DNA from: CAKOSP01 sp964369625
GTDB lineage: Bacteria > Bacillota_I > Bacilli_A > RF39 > UBA660
Assembly (NCBI GenBank): GCA_964369625.1
Contig: CAYJFC010000003.1
Coordinates: 1 to 61,731, forward strand
Length of the DNA stretch: 61,731 nucleotides
Direction of reading: 5' to 3'
Shown: positions 1 through 8,758 of the stretch, piece by piece
Position numbering within the stretch: the first letter of the stretch is position 1
Layout: every line of letters starts with the position of its first letter
The notes under the pieces: generated by a model
Databases searched by the model: none
What the model was told of the DNA's origin: nothing
Seen by the model: only the letters and a program-made list of their open reading frames with translations
Made by a program: the position numbers and the translations under genes

Positions 1-1517
1 CATCTGTATCTAGTCCAGCCATAACAGATGCATCGCTAGAATCTGAAAGATCTCAGAATTTAATTTTTACTCCAGGAAGCCCGATAAACTTAACTGCAAG
101 TTTATCAAATTTTGCAGAAGGTGATGGATCACTTTCTGCTAGTACTAGTTCAAATGCTAATTTAAAGGCTTCCGCTTCAATTGGAAGTGCTACAGAAAAC
201 TATTATGTTTATTTTAATATCACAGAAAACACTTTTGTATATTCACAAAACGAAAGTACTCCAGAATTAATATTAACAGTAACTGACCCAGATGGTAACG
301 AAGTGACAAATATACCAGGACTTAATCACACAACAGTTACAGATGCTCTAACAGGCGATGATATAAATGGTTTTGATGTAACAACACACCGCGGTAATAT
401 AGCTATTAAAGAATTGCAAGAAATAAGTACAACAGACAGTACAACAGGTACAACGCAAGATTGGAGTATTAAACTTACATTTGTTAATTTAGATGTTCCT
501 CAAACATTAAATGAAGGTAAAAATTTTACAGCTGAGTTAATACTACAACAAGAAGGAATAGCAGAACCTTTCATGGCTTCTTTATTATTTGATAACATGG
601 GAATAGAAGTTATAGAAACCAAAACAACTCCAGACTTTTCACAATTAGCTACTACCAATGAAGGTATGTATGCTGCAGAAGATAATTATGGTACTAGTTA
701 TTATTTTAGAGGAGCTGTTGATAATAACTGGGTTTATTTTGCAGGATTCTATTGGAGAATTATACGTATAAATGGTGATGGATCAATAAGAATGATTTAT
801 ACAGGAAATGTTGCTCCAACAGAAGACCAAAAAGTTGTAATGACTGGAAATTTTACTAATATATATGTAAGTGCTTGGTGGATGGATATAAATACTACTG
901 AGGAAAAAGCTGAATATGCTGGATATATGTATCAATTAAACTGGAGACATGGATATTCATATAGTAGTAGATTAAAAACTAATATCGATGAATGGTATGA
1001 AGAAAATCTTTTAAATAGTGGTTATCACAACTTAATAGCAGATAATATATTTTGCAATGATAGATCAAATTATACGGAAATCCGAAATGGTAATGGAACT
1101 GGATTTAACTCTACAGATTATGGATATTATGGAAGAACAGTTACCAATGAATATACTTTAAAATGTTCAGAAAAATATGATTCTTTTACAGTTTCTGATT
1201 CAAGTAATGGAATAGCCAGTTTAACATATCCAGTTGCTTTAATTACAGCTGACGAGGCAAAATTAGCTGGAGCAAATAATGTAAATAATTTTTTAAATAC
1301 GGGAACTGATTTTTGGACTATGACTCCAAGAAATTATAGCGGTTCATTATACGATTTGAGTCGTTTATATATAAATTATGTCACTTCAAGTGGAACTATA
1401 ACAGTAAAAGATGCCTTTCAAAGTGGAGCACCGAAAGTTAGACCAGTAATATCATTAAAGTCTGATGTAATGGTTACTGGCAATGGTAATTGGAATAATC
1501 CTTATGTAGTTGAGTAA
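1..1517 (+). CDS. Secreted surface protein, DUF6273-like C-terminus (5' partial)
   Basis: The frame is open from base 3 to the TAA at 1515-1517, so the gene starts upstream of the window; the internal ATG at 303 is not the start. Residues encoded at about 60-560 align by eye with the N-terminal module of the gene at 18962 (shared blocks such as SATENYYVYFNI, ELILTVTDP, FDVTT, KLTFVNLD and NEGK). The C-terminal half carries WVYFAGFYWRIIRING and the closing KVRPVISLKSDVMVTGNG, a pattern seen in DUF6273/Fibrobacter-type paralogous domains of secreted proteins. No sortase signal is present. The function is unknown; an extracellular, cell-associated role is inferred. Confidence 0.75.
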   Translation, partial: SVSSPAITDASLESERSQNLIFTPGSPINLTASLSNFAEGDGSLSASTSSNANLKASASIGSATENYYVYFNITENTFVYSQNESTPELILTVTDPDGNEVTNIPGLNHTTVTDALTGDDINGFDVTTHRGNIAIKELQEISTTDSTTGTTQDWSIKLTFVNLDVPQTLNEGKNFTAELILQQEGIAEPFMASLLFDNMGIEVIETKTTPDFSQLATTNEGMYAAEDNYGTSYYFRGAVDNNWVYFAGFYWRIIRINGDGSIRMIYTGNVAPTEDQKVVMTGNFTNIYVSAWWMDINTTEEKAEYAGYMYQLNWRHGYSYSSRLKTNIDEWYEENLLNSGYHNLIADNIFCNDRSNYTEIRNGNGTGFNSTDYGYYGRTVTNEYTLKCSEKYDSFTVSDSSNGIASLTYPVALITADEAKLAGANNVNNFLNTGTDFWTMTPRNYSGSLYDLSRLYINYVTSSGTITVKDAFQSGAPKVRPVISLKSDVMVTGNGNWNNPYVVE

Positions 1518-1547
1518 TAAATGTTGAAAACATATATGGTCTTATCC

Positions 1548-1576
1548 TTTACAAAATAGGGGATATTTGCTATAAT
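1548..1576 (+). promoter_or_regulatory. SigA-type promoter of rpsF-ssb-rpsR
   Basis: TTTACA at 1548-1553, a 17-bp spacer and TATAAT at 1571-1576, with TG at 1568-1569 giving an extended -10. It lies between the surface-protein stop and rpsF and leaves a leader of about 65 nt. Confidence 0.85.
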
Positions 1577-1582
1577 ACTTGC

Positions 1583-1622
1583 GAGTGAGAAATTACTCCT
1601 TGCTTAGTATTAGTTACTAAGC
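1583..1622 (+). promoter_or_regulatory. rpsF leader with two hairpins, candidate S6:S18 autoregulatory element
   Basis: The leader holds GAGT (1583-1586) facing ACTC (1595-1598), then a perfect 8-bp stem GCTTAGTA (1602-1609)/TACTAAGC (1615-1622) with loop TTAGT. The rpsF RBS AGGAGGTG follows. An mRNA element bound by the S6:S18 complex is known upstream of rpsF in many bacteria. I see the stems but cannot confirm the conserved binding nucleotides. Confidence 0.4.
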
Positions 1623-1649
1623 CAATAGACCAAGAGGAGGTGTAAGAAG

Positions 1650-1934
1650 ATGACAAAATATGAAATCATGTATATTGTTAAAACTACTATGGAAGATGAC
1701 GCTGTTAAAAAAGTATCTGAAGAAGTAAAAGCTTTAATCAATGGTGATTCAAAAGTTATCGAATTCAAAGATTTAGGTAAGAAAAAACTTGCTTATGAAA
1801 TCAAAAAAGAATTAAATGGTGCTTACTATTTAATGATTGTTGAAGCTTCTAATGAAGTTATAGCTGAATTCGAACGTAAATGTTTAATTAATGAAAATGT
1901 ACTTAGACATTTAATTATTAAATTAGAAAAATAA
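1650..1934 (+). CDS. rpsF: 30S ribosomal protein S6
   Basis: This 94-residue protein is the usual S6 length and opens with YEIMYIVK, the typical S6 beta strand; KKKLAYEIKKELNGAYY matches the conserved core. S6 pairs with S18 on the platform of the 30S subunit. AGGAGGTG sits about 8 nt before the ATG. It is first in the rpsF-ssb-rpsR operon, the standard order in Bacillota. Confidence 0.97.
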   Translation: MTKYEIMYIVKTTMEDDAVKKVSEEVKALINGDSKVIEFKDLGKKKLAYEIKKELNGAYYLMIVEASNEVIAEFERKCLINENVLRHLIIKLEK

Positions 1935-1958
1935 TAAAACAATAGAAGGTGGATATAT

Positions 1959-2420
1959 ATGAACAAAGTATTTTTAATGGGAAGATTAACTAGAGACCCA
2001 GAAAGTAGAATGACTGCTTCTAATTTAGAAGTAACAAGATTTTCTATAGCAGTTAATAATGATAGAGGAAGCCGTAATGGTGAAAACAACGCAGAATTTA
2101 TCAATTGTGTAGCATTTGGTAATCAAGCAGGAGTTATTAGTAAATATTGTACTAAGGGATCTCAAATTTTAGTAACTGGACGTATTCAAAACGGAAGTTA
2201 TGAAAAAGATGGAATTAAAAGATATACAACTGATATAGTTGTAGAAACTTTTGAATTTGCTGGATCAGGTTCTGGAAATAGAACATCTTCAAATGAAGGA
2301 TTTGATATGCCATCATTTGATGCGCCAGCACCTAGTGCTCCAACTGCGGATGTATCTAGTGACCCATATAAAAACTTTGGCGATGAAATAACACTTTCAA
2401 GTGACGACTTACCGTTTTAA
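1959..2420 (+). CDS. ssb: Single-stranded DNA-binding protein
   Basis: A 153-residue SSB with an N-terminal OB fold (MNKVFLMGRLTRDPE, NDRG, FINCVAFGNQA, GRIQNGSYEKDG) over roughly residues 1-105. A low-complexity linker rich in Ser, Pro and Ala follows, then the acidic tip SDDLPF that recruits replication and repair partners. It coats ssDNA during replication. AGAAGGTGG precedes the ATG. Its place between rpsF and rpsR is the canonical Bacillota arrangement. Confidence 0.97.
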   Translation: MNKVFLMGRLTRDPESRMTASNLEVTRFSIAVNNDRGSRNGENNAEFINCVAFGNQAGVISKYCTKGSQILVTGRIQNGSYEKDGIKRYTTDIVVETFEFAGSGSGNRTSSNEGFDMPSFDAPAPSAPTADVSSDPYKNFGDEITLSSDDLPF

Positions 2421-2437
2421 AGAAAGGAAGATAAAAC

Positions 2438-2653
2438 ATGGCGGAATTTTTTAGAAAAAAGAAAAAAATATGTCAAATGTGTGCTGGAAAAAGCGTTGAT
2501 TATAAAGACGTAATGATTATTAATAAATATATTAATGATAAAGGTAAAATTTTACCTAGAAGAATGACTGGTGCATGTGCTAAACATCAAAGACATATTG
2601 CAACACAAATTAAATATTCAAGATTAATGGCTTTAATACCATTTGTTAGATAA
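2438..2653 (+). CDS. rpsR: 30S ribosomal protein S18
   Basis: 71 residues, typical for S18, with the conserved block LPRRMTGACAKHQRHIATQIKYSR and LIPFV near the end. The N-terminus keeps CQMC plus the later Cys and His, consistent with a zinc-binding (C+) form. It binds 16S rRNA next to S6. AGAAAGGAAG lies before the ATG. It ends the operon and is followed directly by a strong terminator. Confidence 0.97.
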   Translation: MAEFFRKKKKICQMCAGKSVDYKDVMIINKYINDKGKILPRRMTGACAKHQRHIATQIKYSRLMALIPFVR

Positions 2654-2681
2654 AAAAAAGCATTTATAAATGCTTTTTTTT
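2652..2681. terminator. Bidirectional terminator after rpsR
   Basis: An A-run, the stem GCATTTATAAATGC and a T-run form a symmetric hairpin. It ends rpsR on the plus strand and the minus-strand gene whose stop is at 2680. Confidence 0.85.
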
Positions 2682-4176
2682 ATGATAATTTTATTATAAA
2701 TATGTTATCTACTACAGTTATATATTCATTACTTGGATAAGTTTGTAAATTTACTACATCTTCATGATAAGTATATTTATCTATTAAAGCTTGATCTGTT
2801 ATAGTTAATAACTTATTACCTAATACATAGTTATTATAAGCTAAATAAGTTCTTGGATAAGTTAATATTAATGGTGTGTAATCAAGAGTTAAATCTTTAC
2901 TTACTAAAGCATCAATATTTCCAACATATAAGACTTGTGATATTCCTTCTTTATATTCTGGTATTTGATTTAAATCATAATTAATATTACTCATTACATC
3001 ATAGGTTCTTGTATTAATAATTTCTCTATTATAATATAGGGTATTTGCATATATAAAATTATTTAAAATTAGTAAACTAAAACATACATATAAGACTGTT
3101 TTTATAGCCTTATTAGCCTTGTTTTGTTCTAATACATAAAATGTATAGATATAAAACAAATAAACGGCAGAAATCATTAAAACATGTAATAAGCCATTAG
3201 TAACTATATACATAATGCAGCAAGCTGGTGGTATTAAAATAAGTAAAATAATATATAGTATTTTGTTTTTAGTAATAGTAGTTTTATTAAAAGTTGTCTT
3301 ATATGTTAAATAAATAGTTATTAACAAGATAATAACATTTAATATGATAACTAATATATTAATAGTTTCATATGGCATTAATAAAGAGCTACCAAAAGAA
3401 AGATATGTATGTAAAAAATTAGGTAATAAACTATTAAACATACTATATGCATTGTTAACACTATTATAAGAAGTAATAACTTCTAAATTAAATATATTTA
3501 CAAATATAGATTGAGTTACATAGTAAATTAAAGAACCGATAACAAGCGTTACTAAAGCTTTTATACCTAATAGGAATATTTCTTTAAATTTATTTTTCTT
3601 ATAAATTTTATCAATTAATATTAGTAAAAATAATAATGCAGTAACACTTAAATATGCTTGGTAAAATCCACAAGAAATCATTATTAAAATACTTGATATT
3701 ATAAAACCATACTTATATTCTTTAAATGTATATGCCGCTAAAACAGCGAATAAATATCCCAGCATAAATGCATCATTTTCGTGAAAAAATACTGCATTAG
3801 TAATTGTAAATGTAACACTAGATATTAAAATAGCTAGTATTATAAAAATATTTGTTATTTTTTTAATATTTAAAACTTTTATTAAGAAATAATTAGCTAT
3901 GCCCATATAAATTAAAGAGAGAAGTCCGGTTATCCAAGGCACTGGGGTAAAACCTCTAAACATTATACTAAATGCTTGCATGAATCTACCAATTTGAATT
4001 TTCCAAGTAATATCTCCATTTTGATTAAATGCAGTTAAACTGTCATGACTATGAACAACATTAAAATAACCATACCCATGAATTATAAATCCAAAAATAA
4101 GAGTGAAAATTAATATTTTAATAAATAATTTTTTGTCAAAATTTTTAATTTCCTTTTTTATTATATTTTTTAACAT
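2680..4176 (-). CDS. GtrII-like membrane glucosyltransferase
   Basis: A 498-residue, highly hydrophobic protein with about 10-12 membrane segments. HSHDSLTAFNQNGDITWKIQIG is followed by GRFMQAF, PWITGLLSLIYMGI and GFYQAYLS, the pattern of the GtrII glucosyltransferase-domain family (PF14264). That family transfers glucose from a polyprenyl-linked donor to cell-surface glycans. I start it at 4176 because GGTGAT lies 4 nt upstream; in-frame upstream ATGs lack an RBS. It sits on the opposite strand between rpsR and rplI, interrupting the usual block. The GT2 enzyme at 47572, of the type that makes polyprenyl-phosphate sugars, could supply donor (inference). Confidence 0.72.
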   Translation of the reverse strand: MLKNIIKKEIKNFDKKLFIKILIFTLIFGFIIHGYGYFNVVHSHDSLTAFNQNGDITWKIQIGRFMQAFSIMFRGFTPVPWITGLLSLIYMGIANYFLIKVLNIKKITNIFIILAILISSVTFTITNAVFFHENDAFMLGYLFAVLAAYTFKEYKYGFIISSILIMISCGFYQAYLSVTALLFLLILIDKIYKKNKFKEIFLLGIKALVTLVIGSLIYYVTQSIFVNIFNLEVITSYNSVNNAYSMFNSLLPNFLHTYLSFGSSLLMPYETINILVIILNVIILLITIYLTYKTTFNKTTITKNKILYIILLILIPPACCIMYIVTNGLLHVLMISAVYLFYIYTFYVLEQNKANKAIKTVLYVCFSLLILNNFIYANTLYYNREIINTRTYDVMSNINYDLNQIPEYKEGISQVLYVGNIDALVSKDLTLDYTPLILTYPRTYLAYNNYVLGNKLLTITDQALIDKYTYHEDVVNLQTYPSNEYITVVDNIFIIKLS

Positions 4177-4192
4177 ATGTATCACCAAATTT

Positions 4193-4259
4193 AGTATAAC
4201 ATGCAATTAATTTTATTAAAAGTGAATTACTTTTAATTTATATAGAATTATGATACAAT
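4193..4259. promoter_or_regulatory. Divergent promoters sharing an inverted repeat at both -35 boxes
   Basis: Plus strand: TTTTAA (4231-4236), 17 bp, TACAAT (4254-4259) with an upstream TG, driving rplI. Minus strand: -10 TATACT (4193-4198 in plus coordinates) with a TG, 17 bp, then TTTTAA (4216-4221). The two -35 boxes are the outer parts of a perfect inverted repeat, TTAAAAGT-gaatt-ACTTTTAA (4216-4236). The repeat could be an operator or may simply be the paired -35 elements. Confidence 0.55.
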
Positions 4260-4284
4260 ATTTATACATTTATGGAGGTGCACT

Positions 4285-4725
4285 ATGCAAGTAATTTTAC
4301 TAAAAGACGTAAAGGGTCAAGGAAAAAAAGATGATGTTATTAACGTAAGTGATGGATATGCTAATAATTTTTTATTTAAAAATAAATTAGCTGTAGCTTA
4401 TAGTAAAAGAAGTAGTGAAATATTAAAACATGAAAAAGACGATAGAGCTCAGGCAGAAGATTTGCTTGTTAAAAGTTTAACTGAAATAAAAAACAAACTA
4501 AATAATAAAGAAATTAAATTTAAAGTAAGTGTTGGAGCTGGAGATAAAGTGTTCGGAAGTATTTCTTCAAAACAAATCGCAGAACAAATAAAAAAATTAG
4601 GATATAAAATAGATAAAAAATGCATTATGGAAAGTGAACATTTAAATACTTTGGGTACACATAATGTAGAAATAAAATTACACAAAAAAGTAATATTTAA
4701 TATAAAAATAGTATTAGTAAAGTAG
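4285..4725 (+). CDS. rplI: 50S ribosomal protein L9
   Basis: 146 residues. The N-terminal rRNA-binding domain (MQVILLKDVKGQGKKDDV, SDGYANNFL) is followed by a charged helix and the C-terminal domain (GDKVFGSISSKQIAEQI, ending VEIKLH). Length and motifs fit L9. GGAGGTG lies 5 nt before the ATG. It leads the rplI-dnaB operon. A gdpP-like gene often found before rplI in Bacillota is absent here. Confidence 0.96.
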   Translation: MQVILLKDVKGQGKKDDVINVSDGYANNFLFKNKLAVAYSKRSSEILKHEKDDRAQAEDLLVKSLTEIKNKLNNKEIKFKVSVGAGDKVFGSISSKQIAEQIKKLGYKIDKKCIMESEHLNTLGTHNVEIKLHKKVIFNIKIVLVK

Positions 4726-4734
4726 GTGAAACAT

Positions 4735-6072
4735 ATGGCTAGAGCAATGCCTTCAAATTTAGAAGCAGAAATGAGTGTTCTTGGAGTAGCATTTTTAAAT
4801 AATTATGATGTAAGTCGTATATGTGAAGAAATGTATTCTGATATGTTTTTTGATGCTAGAAATAGGCTTGTCTTTAATGCTATTTGTGAACTTAATAAAG
4901 TTAACAGTCCAATAGATATTACTACCATTAAATATGAACTTGATAAAGTAAAAAAACTAAACGAAGTTGGACTTGATTACTTATCAGAAATAATAGATTC
5001 AGTAGTTACAAGTGCTAATTTAGAACATTATATGGCTATTGTTAAAGAAAAAGCAGTGCGAAGAAATTTAATTGAAACTGCTACAGATATTGCTACTAGT
5101 TCTTACGAAATAGAAGATTTAAATACTTTACTCGATACTTCAGAAAAAAACATTTTAAATGTTGTAAGAGCAAGAAGTGTCGGAGATTTTAGACCTATTC
5201 ATGAAGTTCTTAGAAAAGCGCAAGAAAAACTTGAAGAACTAGCTAAGAGCAAAAAAGTAATAACAGGACTTGAAACAGGGTTTTATGATTTTGATAAAAT
5301 AACAACAGGTTTTCAAGGTGGCGAGCTTATAATTCTTGCAGCAAGACCAGGGATGGGGAAAACAGCCATGGCACTTAATATGGCGACATATGCTGCATCA
5401 ACAACTAAAAAAGCTGTTGCGGTATTTAACTTAGAAATGCCTGCTGAAATGTTAGTAAATCGTATGATAGCATCAGTTGGTCAAATAGATTCATATAAAT
5501 TATCAACAGGAAATATGCAAGAAAATGATTGGAAAAAATATAATGAAGCATTAAATCATCTAGGTGAAACAAATATATTTATAGAAGATAATGCAGGTAT
5601 TACATCTGGAGAAATAAGAGCTAAATGTAGAAGACTTGCTTCTGGAGAAAAAGGCCTTGGCCTTGTAGTAATAGATTACCTACAGTTAGTTTCAACAGGT
5701 AATAGAAGAGTTGAATCAAGACAAGTTGAAGTTTCTGAAATATCTAGAAGTTTAAAAACAATGGCTCTTGAATTAAATGTACCAGTAATAGCGTTATCTC
5801 AGTTATCAAGAACTGCAGAAAAAAGAGAAAGCAATCAACCAATGCTTGCAGATTTACGTGAATCTGGGTCACTTGAACAGGATGCCGATATGGTATTATT
5901 TATTAATCGTAAAGATTATTATGAGAAAAAAGATATAAATCAAAAAATAGTGCCAGCTGAGCTTTCCATAGCAAAACACAGAAAGGGTGGTCTTGGAACT
6001 GTTGATTTACTGTTTGATTTGCCAATGGCTTCATTTAAAAATGTGTTAAAAATGGCGAAAGAAGGAGAATAA
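4735..6072 (+). CDS. dnaB: Replicative DNA helicase DnaB
   Basis: 445 residues. An N-terminal primase-interacting domain (NLEAEMSVLG, ITTIKYELDK) precedes the RecA-like motor from about residue 175, with TGFYDFDKITTGFQ, Walker A AARPGMGKTA, Walker B LVVIDYLQL and ADLRESGSLEQDAD. It unwinds DNA 5'-3' at the fork. I choose ATG 4735 over an in-frame GTG at 4726 because AGTAGGTGA sits just upstream at good spacing and MARAMPSNLEAE is a standard N-terminus. It follows rplI directly, and its stop overlaps the next start by one base. Confidence 0.97.
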   Translation: MARAMPSNLEAEMSVLGVAFLNNYDVSRICEEMYSDMFFDARNRLVFNAICELNKVNSPIDITTIKYELDKVKKLNEVGLDYLSEIIDSVVTSANLEHYMAIVKEKAVRRNLIETATDIATSSYEIEDLNTLLDTSEKNILNVVRARSVGDFRPIHEVLRKAQEKLEELAKSKKVITGLETGFYDFDKITTGFQGGELIILAARPGMGKTAMALNMATYAASTTKKAVAVFNLEMPAEMLVNRMIASVGQIDSYKLSTGNMQENDWKKYNEALNHLGETNIFIEDNAGITSGEIRAKCRRLASGEKGLGLVVIDYLQLVSTGNRRVESRQVEVSEISRSLKTMALELNVPVIALSQLSRTAEKRESNQPMLADLRESGSLEQDADMVLFINRKDYYEKKDINQKIVPAELSIAKHRKGGLGTVDLLFDLPMASFKNVLKMAKEGE

Positions 6073-7559
6073 TGAAATATTTTACTATTAGTTTATGTAC
6101 AATAATAGTTGCGGGTCTTTTAGGATTAAATTATTTTTATGAGCAAAAAGTTTATGAAGCAGAATCTTTATATAAAGTATATTTACAAGGTAATGAGCTT
6201 GGATATATTAATGATGATGAAGAATTATATAATTTAATAAACACAGAGCAGCAAGAAATTAAAAATACATATAGCGTGGAAAACGTATATCCACCCAGTG
6301 ATTTTAATATTGTAAAAGTTAATACTTATAATGAAAATATATCAGATATTAGTGCTGTATATGAGCAAATTGAAGATTATGATGATTTTACTATTAAGGG
6401 GTACACTATTACTATAAAATCACCTGATGAAAATATATCAGATGTTGCATTAAACGTACTTAATAAAGAAATATTTGATGAAGCAATTGATACATTTGTA
6501 AATGCTTTTATTGATGTTAACATATATAATGATTATATTAATGGAACTCAAGAAGAAATAATTTTATATGGTGAATACATTGAAGCAATGTATTTCGAAG
6601 AAAACATTTCTATTAAAGAAAACTATATAAGTGTTAATGAAAAAATATTTACTGATTCAAGCGAACTTGTTCAATATTTATTGTTTGGACCAAATGCAGT
6701 GATAAATAGTTATACAGTTTTATCTGGAGATACAATTTCTACTATAGCAAGTGATAACCAATTAAATACAAAAGAGTTTCTAATAGCAAATCCTAAGTTT
6801 AGAAATTCAGAAACATTACTTTCTATTGGCGAAACAGTAAATGTTACACTACTTAACCCTGTGCTTAATTTTACATATGAAGTAAGAAAAATAGAAGAAG
6901 TAGAAGTTGACTTTATTACTACAACGGTGGTAGATAATACTAAGTCTTCTTCATATAATGAAGTTACTCAAGATGGTGTAACAGGTCTTGATAAAGTAAC
7001 TCAGCAGTACAAAGTTACAAATGGTTTACAATCCAGGGAAATTATTGCTACAGAAAGAGTGGTAATAAGAGAAGTTACTAACAAAGTAGTAACAACAGGA
7101 CCTACATATTATGGAGGTGGTTCTAGTAGTAGTTATATTTATACTGGACTTCAGTTTGCTCTTCCAACACTTCCAGGAGCAATAGTTACATCACCATTTG
7201 GTGAGTGGCGTGATGGATATATTCATGAAGGAACAGATTTTTCTGGTACTGGATATAATTCTCCTATATTTGCAATTGCAGATGGAGTAGTTACACAAGC
7301 TGGATGGGGATCTGGTGGTCAAGGTAATTATGTGGTAATAAATCATGGTAATAACTATTATTCAATGTATATGCATATGGCTACTGGTAGTTTACAAGTA
7401 AGCGTTGGTGATACTGTAACAGCAGGTCAGCAAATTGGTGGTATGGGTAATACAGGATGGTCATTTGGAACACATTTACACTTGGAATTTACTGTAGGAG
7501 AGCCTTATAAAGGAGCTTATACATCGTATGATGCATATAAGATAATATTTGGGGGATAA
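6072..7559 (+). CDS. LysM-G5-M23 peptidoglycan endopeptidase
   Basis: 495 residues. An N-terminal hydrophobic segment (signal peptide or anchor, about residues 4-22) is followed by about 190 residues of unrecognised sequence. Then come a LysM repeat (SYTVLSGDTISTIASDN to IGETVNV), a G5-like region (VDFITTTVVDN to REVTNKVV), a Gly/Ser linker and a C-terminal M23 domain. The zinc ligands HEGTDFSG and GTHLHLEF and the intermediate His in YMHMATG are all present, so it should be an active endopeptidase cutting peptide cross-bridges outside the membrane. It is coupled to dnaB (one-base overlap) and abuts walJ. Confidence 0.88.
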   Translation: MKYFTISLCTIIVAGLLGLNYFYEQKVYEAESLYKVYLQGNELGYINDDEELYNLINTEQQEIKNTYSVENVYPPSDFNIVKVNTYNENISDISAVYEQIEDYDDFTIKGYTITIKSPDENISDVALNVLNKEIFDEAIDTFVNAFIDVNIYNDYINGTQEEIILYGEYIEAMYFEENISIKENYISVNEKIFTDSSELVQYLLFGPNAVINSYTVLSGDTISTIASDNQLNTKEFLIANPKFRNSETLLSIGETVNVTLLNPVLNFTYEVRKIEEVEVDFITTTVVDNTKSSSYNEVTQDGVTGLDKVTQQYKVTNGLQSREIIATERVVIREVTNKVVTTGPTYYGGGSSSSYIYTGLQFALPTLPGAIVTSPFGEWRDGYIHEGTDFSGTGYNSPIFAIADGVVTQAGWGSGGQGNYVVINHGNNYYSMYMHMATGSLQVSVGDTVTAGQQIGGMGNTGWSFGTHLHLEFTVGEPYKGAYTSYDAYKIIFGG

Positions 7560-8324
7560 ATGAAATTTTGTAGTTTATGTAGTGGATCAAAAGGAAATAG
7601 TATTTATATGGAAATTAATGGCATTAAAATGCTATTTGATGCAGGAAAAACATATAAATATATTTCCTCTTCTTTATTATCAATAAATGTAGATATTAAA
7701 GATATAGATTATATATTTATAACGCATACCCATTCAGATCATATATCTGCATTAAAGGATATTTTAAAAAAAAGTAATGCTAAATTATGCATAAGTCAAA
7801 AGATGTTTTATGAACTTGATAAACTTAAAGATTTTGATAGACTAATTATTTTTGAAGATGAACTAGTTTTAGATGAAATTTCAATAATGGCTCTAAATTC
7901 ATCACATGATACACCAACATCAAAAAATTACGTGGTATCATATAATAATCATAAAATTTCATACATTACAGATACAGGGTACGTAAAACAAAAACATTTT
8001 AAAAATTTTTATGATAGTAATATAATATTTATGGAAAGCAATCATGATATAGAATTATTAGAAAATGGAAAATATCCATCGTGGCTAAAAAAAAGAGTTA
8101 TAAGTGATGTTGGCCATTTATCTAATAGTCAAGCAGGGTTTTACTTATCAAAAATTATAGGTCCTAAAACTAAAAATATTTTATTAATCCATTTAAGCGC
8201 AGAAAACAATGATCCAAATATAGCTATAAATACTGTAGAAAATATATTAAATGAATATGAAATAGAATATAATAATATTTTATATGCCAAACAAAACGAA
8301 ATAAGTGAGGTATTTACAATATGA
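7560..8324 (+). CDS. walJ: WalJ/YycJ-type metallo-beta-lactamase-fold hydrolase
   Basis: 254 residues with an N-terminal CSLCSGSKGNSIYM typical of WalJ/YycJ and the metal motif THTHSDH at about residues 58-64. Later ligands include SSHDTPTS and the C-terminal IHLSAENND. Family members are linked to coordination of cell division and DNA replication and are predicted exonuclease-like. In model Bacillota it belongs to the walRK operon next to rlmH; here the rlmH link is kept but walRK is not in the window. ATG follows the previous TAA directly, and the TGA stop overlaps the rlmH start. Confidence 0.88.
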   Translation: MKFCSLCSGSKGNSIYMEINGIKMLFDAGKTYKYISSSLLSINVDIKDIDYIFITHTHSDHISALKDILKKSNAKLCISQKMFYELDKLKDFDRLIIFEDELVLDEISIMALNSSHDTPTSKNYVVSYNNHKISYITDTGYVKQKHFKNFYDSNIIFMESNHDIELLENGKYPSWLKKRVISDVGHLSNSQAGFYLSKIIGPKTKNILLIHLSAENNDPNIAINTVENILNEYEIEYNNILYAKQNEISEVFTI

Positions 8325-8758
8325 TAAAAATAATATGTTTTGGAAAAATAAAAGAAGGATATTTAAATGAATTATGCAATGATTATTTAAAAAGATTAGG
8401 TAAGTATCATAAAATAGAAATTATTAATTTAAAAGATGAAATAGATATAAAAAAGGAAAATATGTCACTAGAAAAAGTTTTTAAAGATAGTGATTATAAT
8501 ATTATTCTAGATATAAAAGGTAAAAAATATAATAGTGAAACTTTTTCTTCTCACTTAATAAATTTATTTAATTATAATAGTGTTATAACTTTTATAATTG
8601 GATCTTCTTTTGGAGTAGATGAAAAATTTAAAATAAAAGCTAATGAATTAATATCGTTTTCAGATTTTACATTTCCTCATGGCTTTTTTAGAGGAATTTT
8701 ACTAGAACAAATATACAGAGCTTTTAAAATTAATAATAATGAGGAATATCATAAATGA
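8321..8758 (+). CDS. rlmH: 23S rRNA (pseudouridine1915-N3)-methyltransferase
   Basis: 145 residues, slightly shorter than the usual 155-160. The SPOUT-fold motifs FIIGSSFGVDE and SFSDFTFPHGFFRGILLEQIYRAFKI are clear, as is the N-terminal ICFGKIKEGYL. It methylates pseudouridine 1915 in helix 69 of 23S rRNA using AdoMet. The start overlaps walJ by 4 bases (ATGA) and the stop overlaps ung in the same way, so translation is probably coupled. Confidence 0.93.
   Translation: MIKIICFGKIKEGYLNELCNDYLKRLGKYHKIEIINLKDEIDIKKENMSLEKVFKDSDYNIILDIKGKKYNSETFSSHLINLFNYNSVITFIIGSSFGVDEKFKIKANELISFSDFTFPHGFFRGILLEQIYRAFKINNNEEYHK

Noticed and set aside
1826..2104. 92-codon minus-strand frame across rpsF and ssb
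   Set aside because: It lies antisense to two certain ribosomal/replication genes, has no RBS and no recognisable product.
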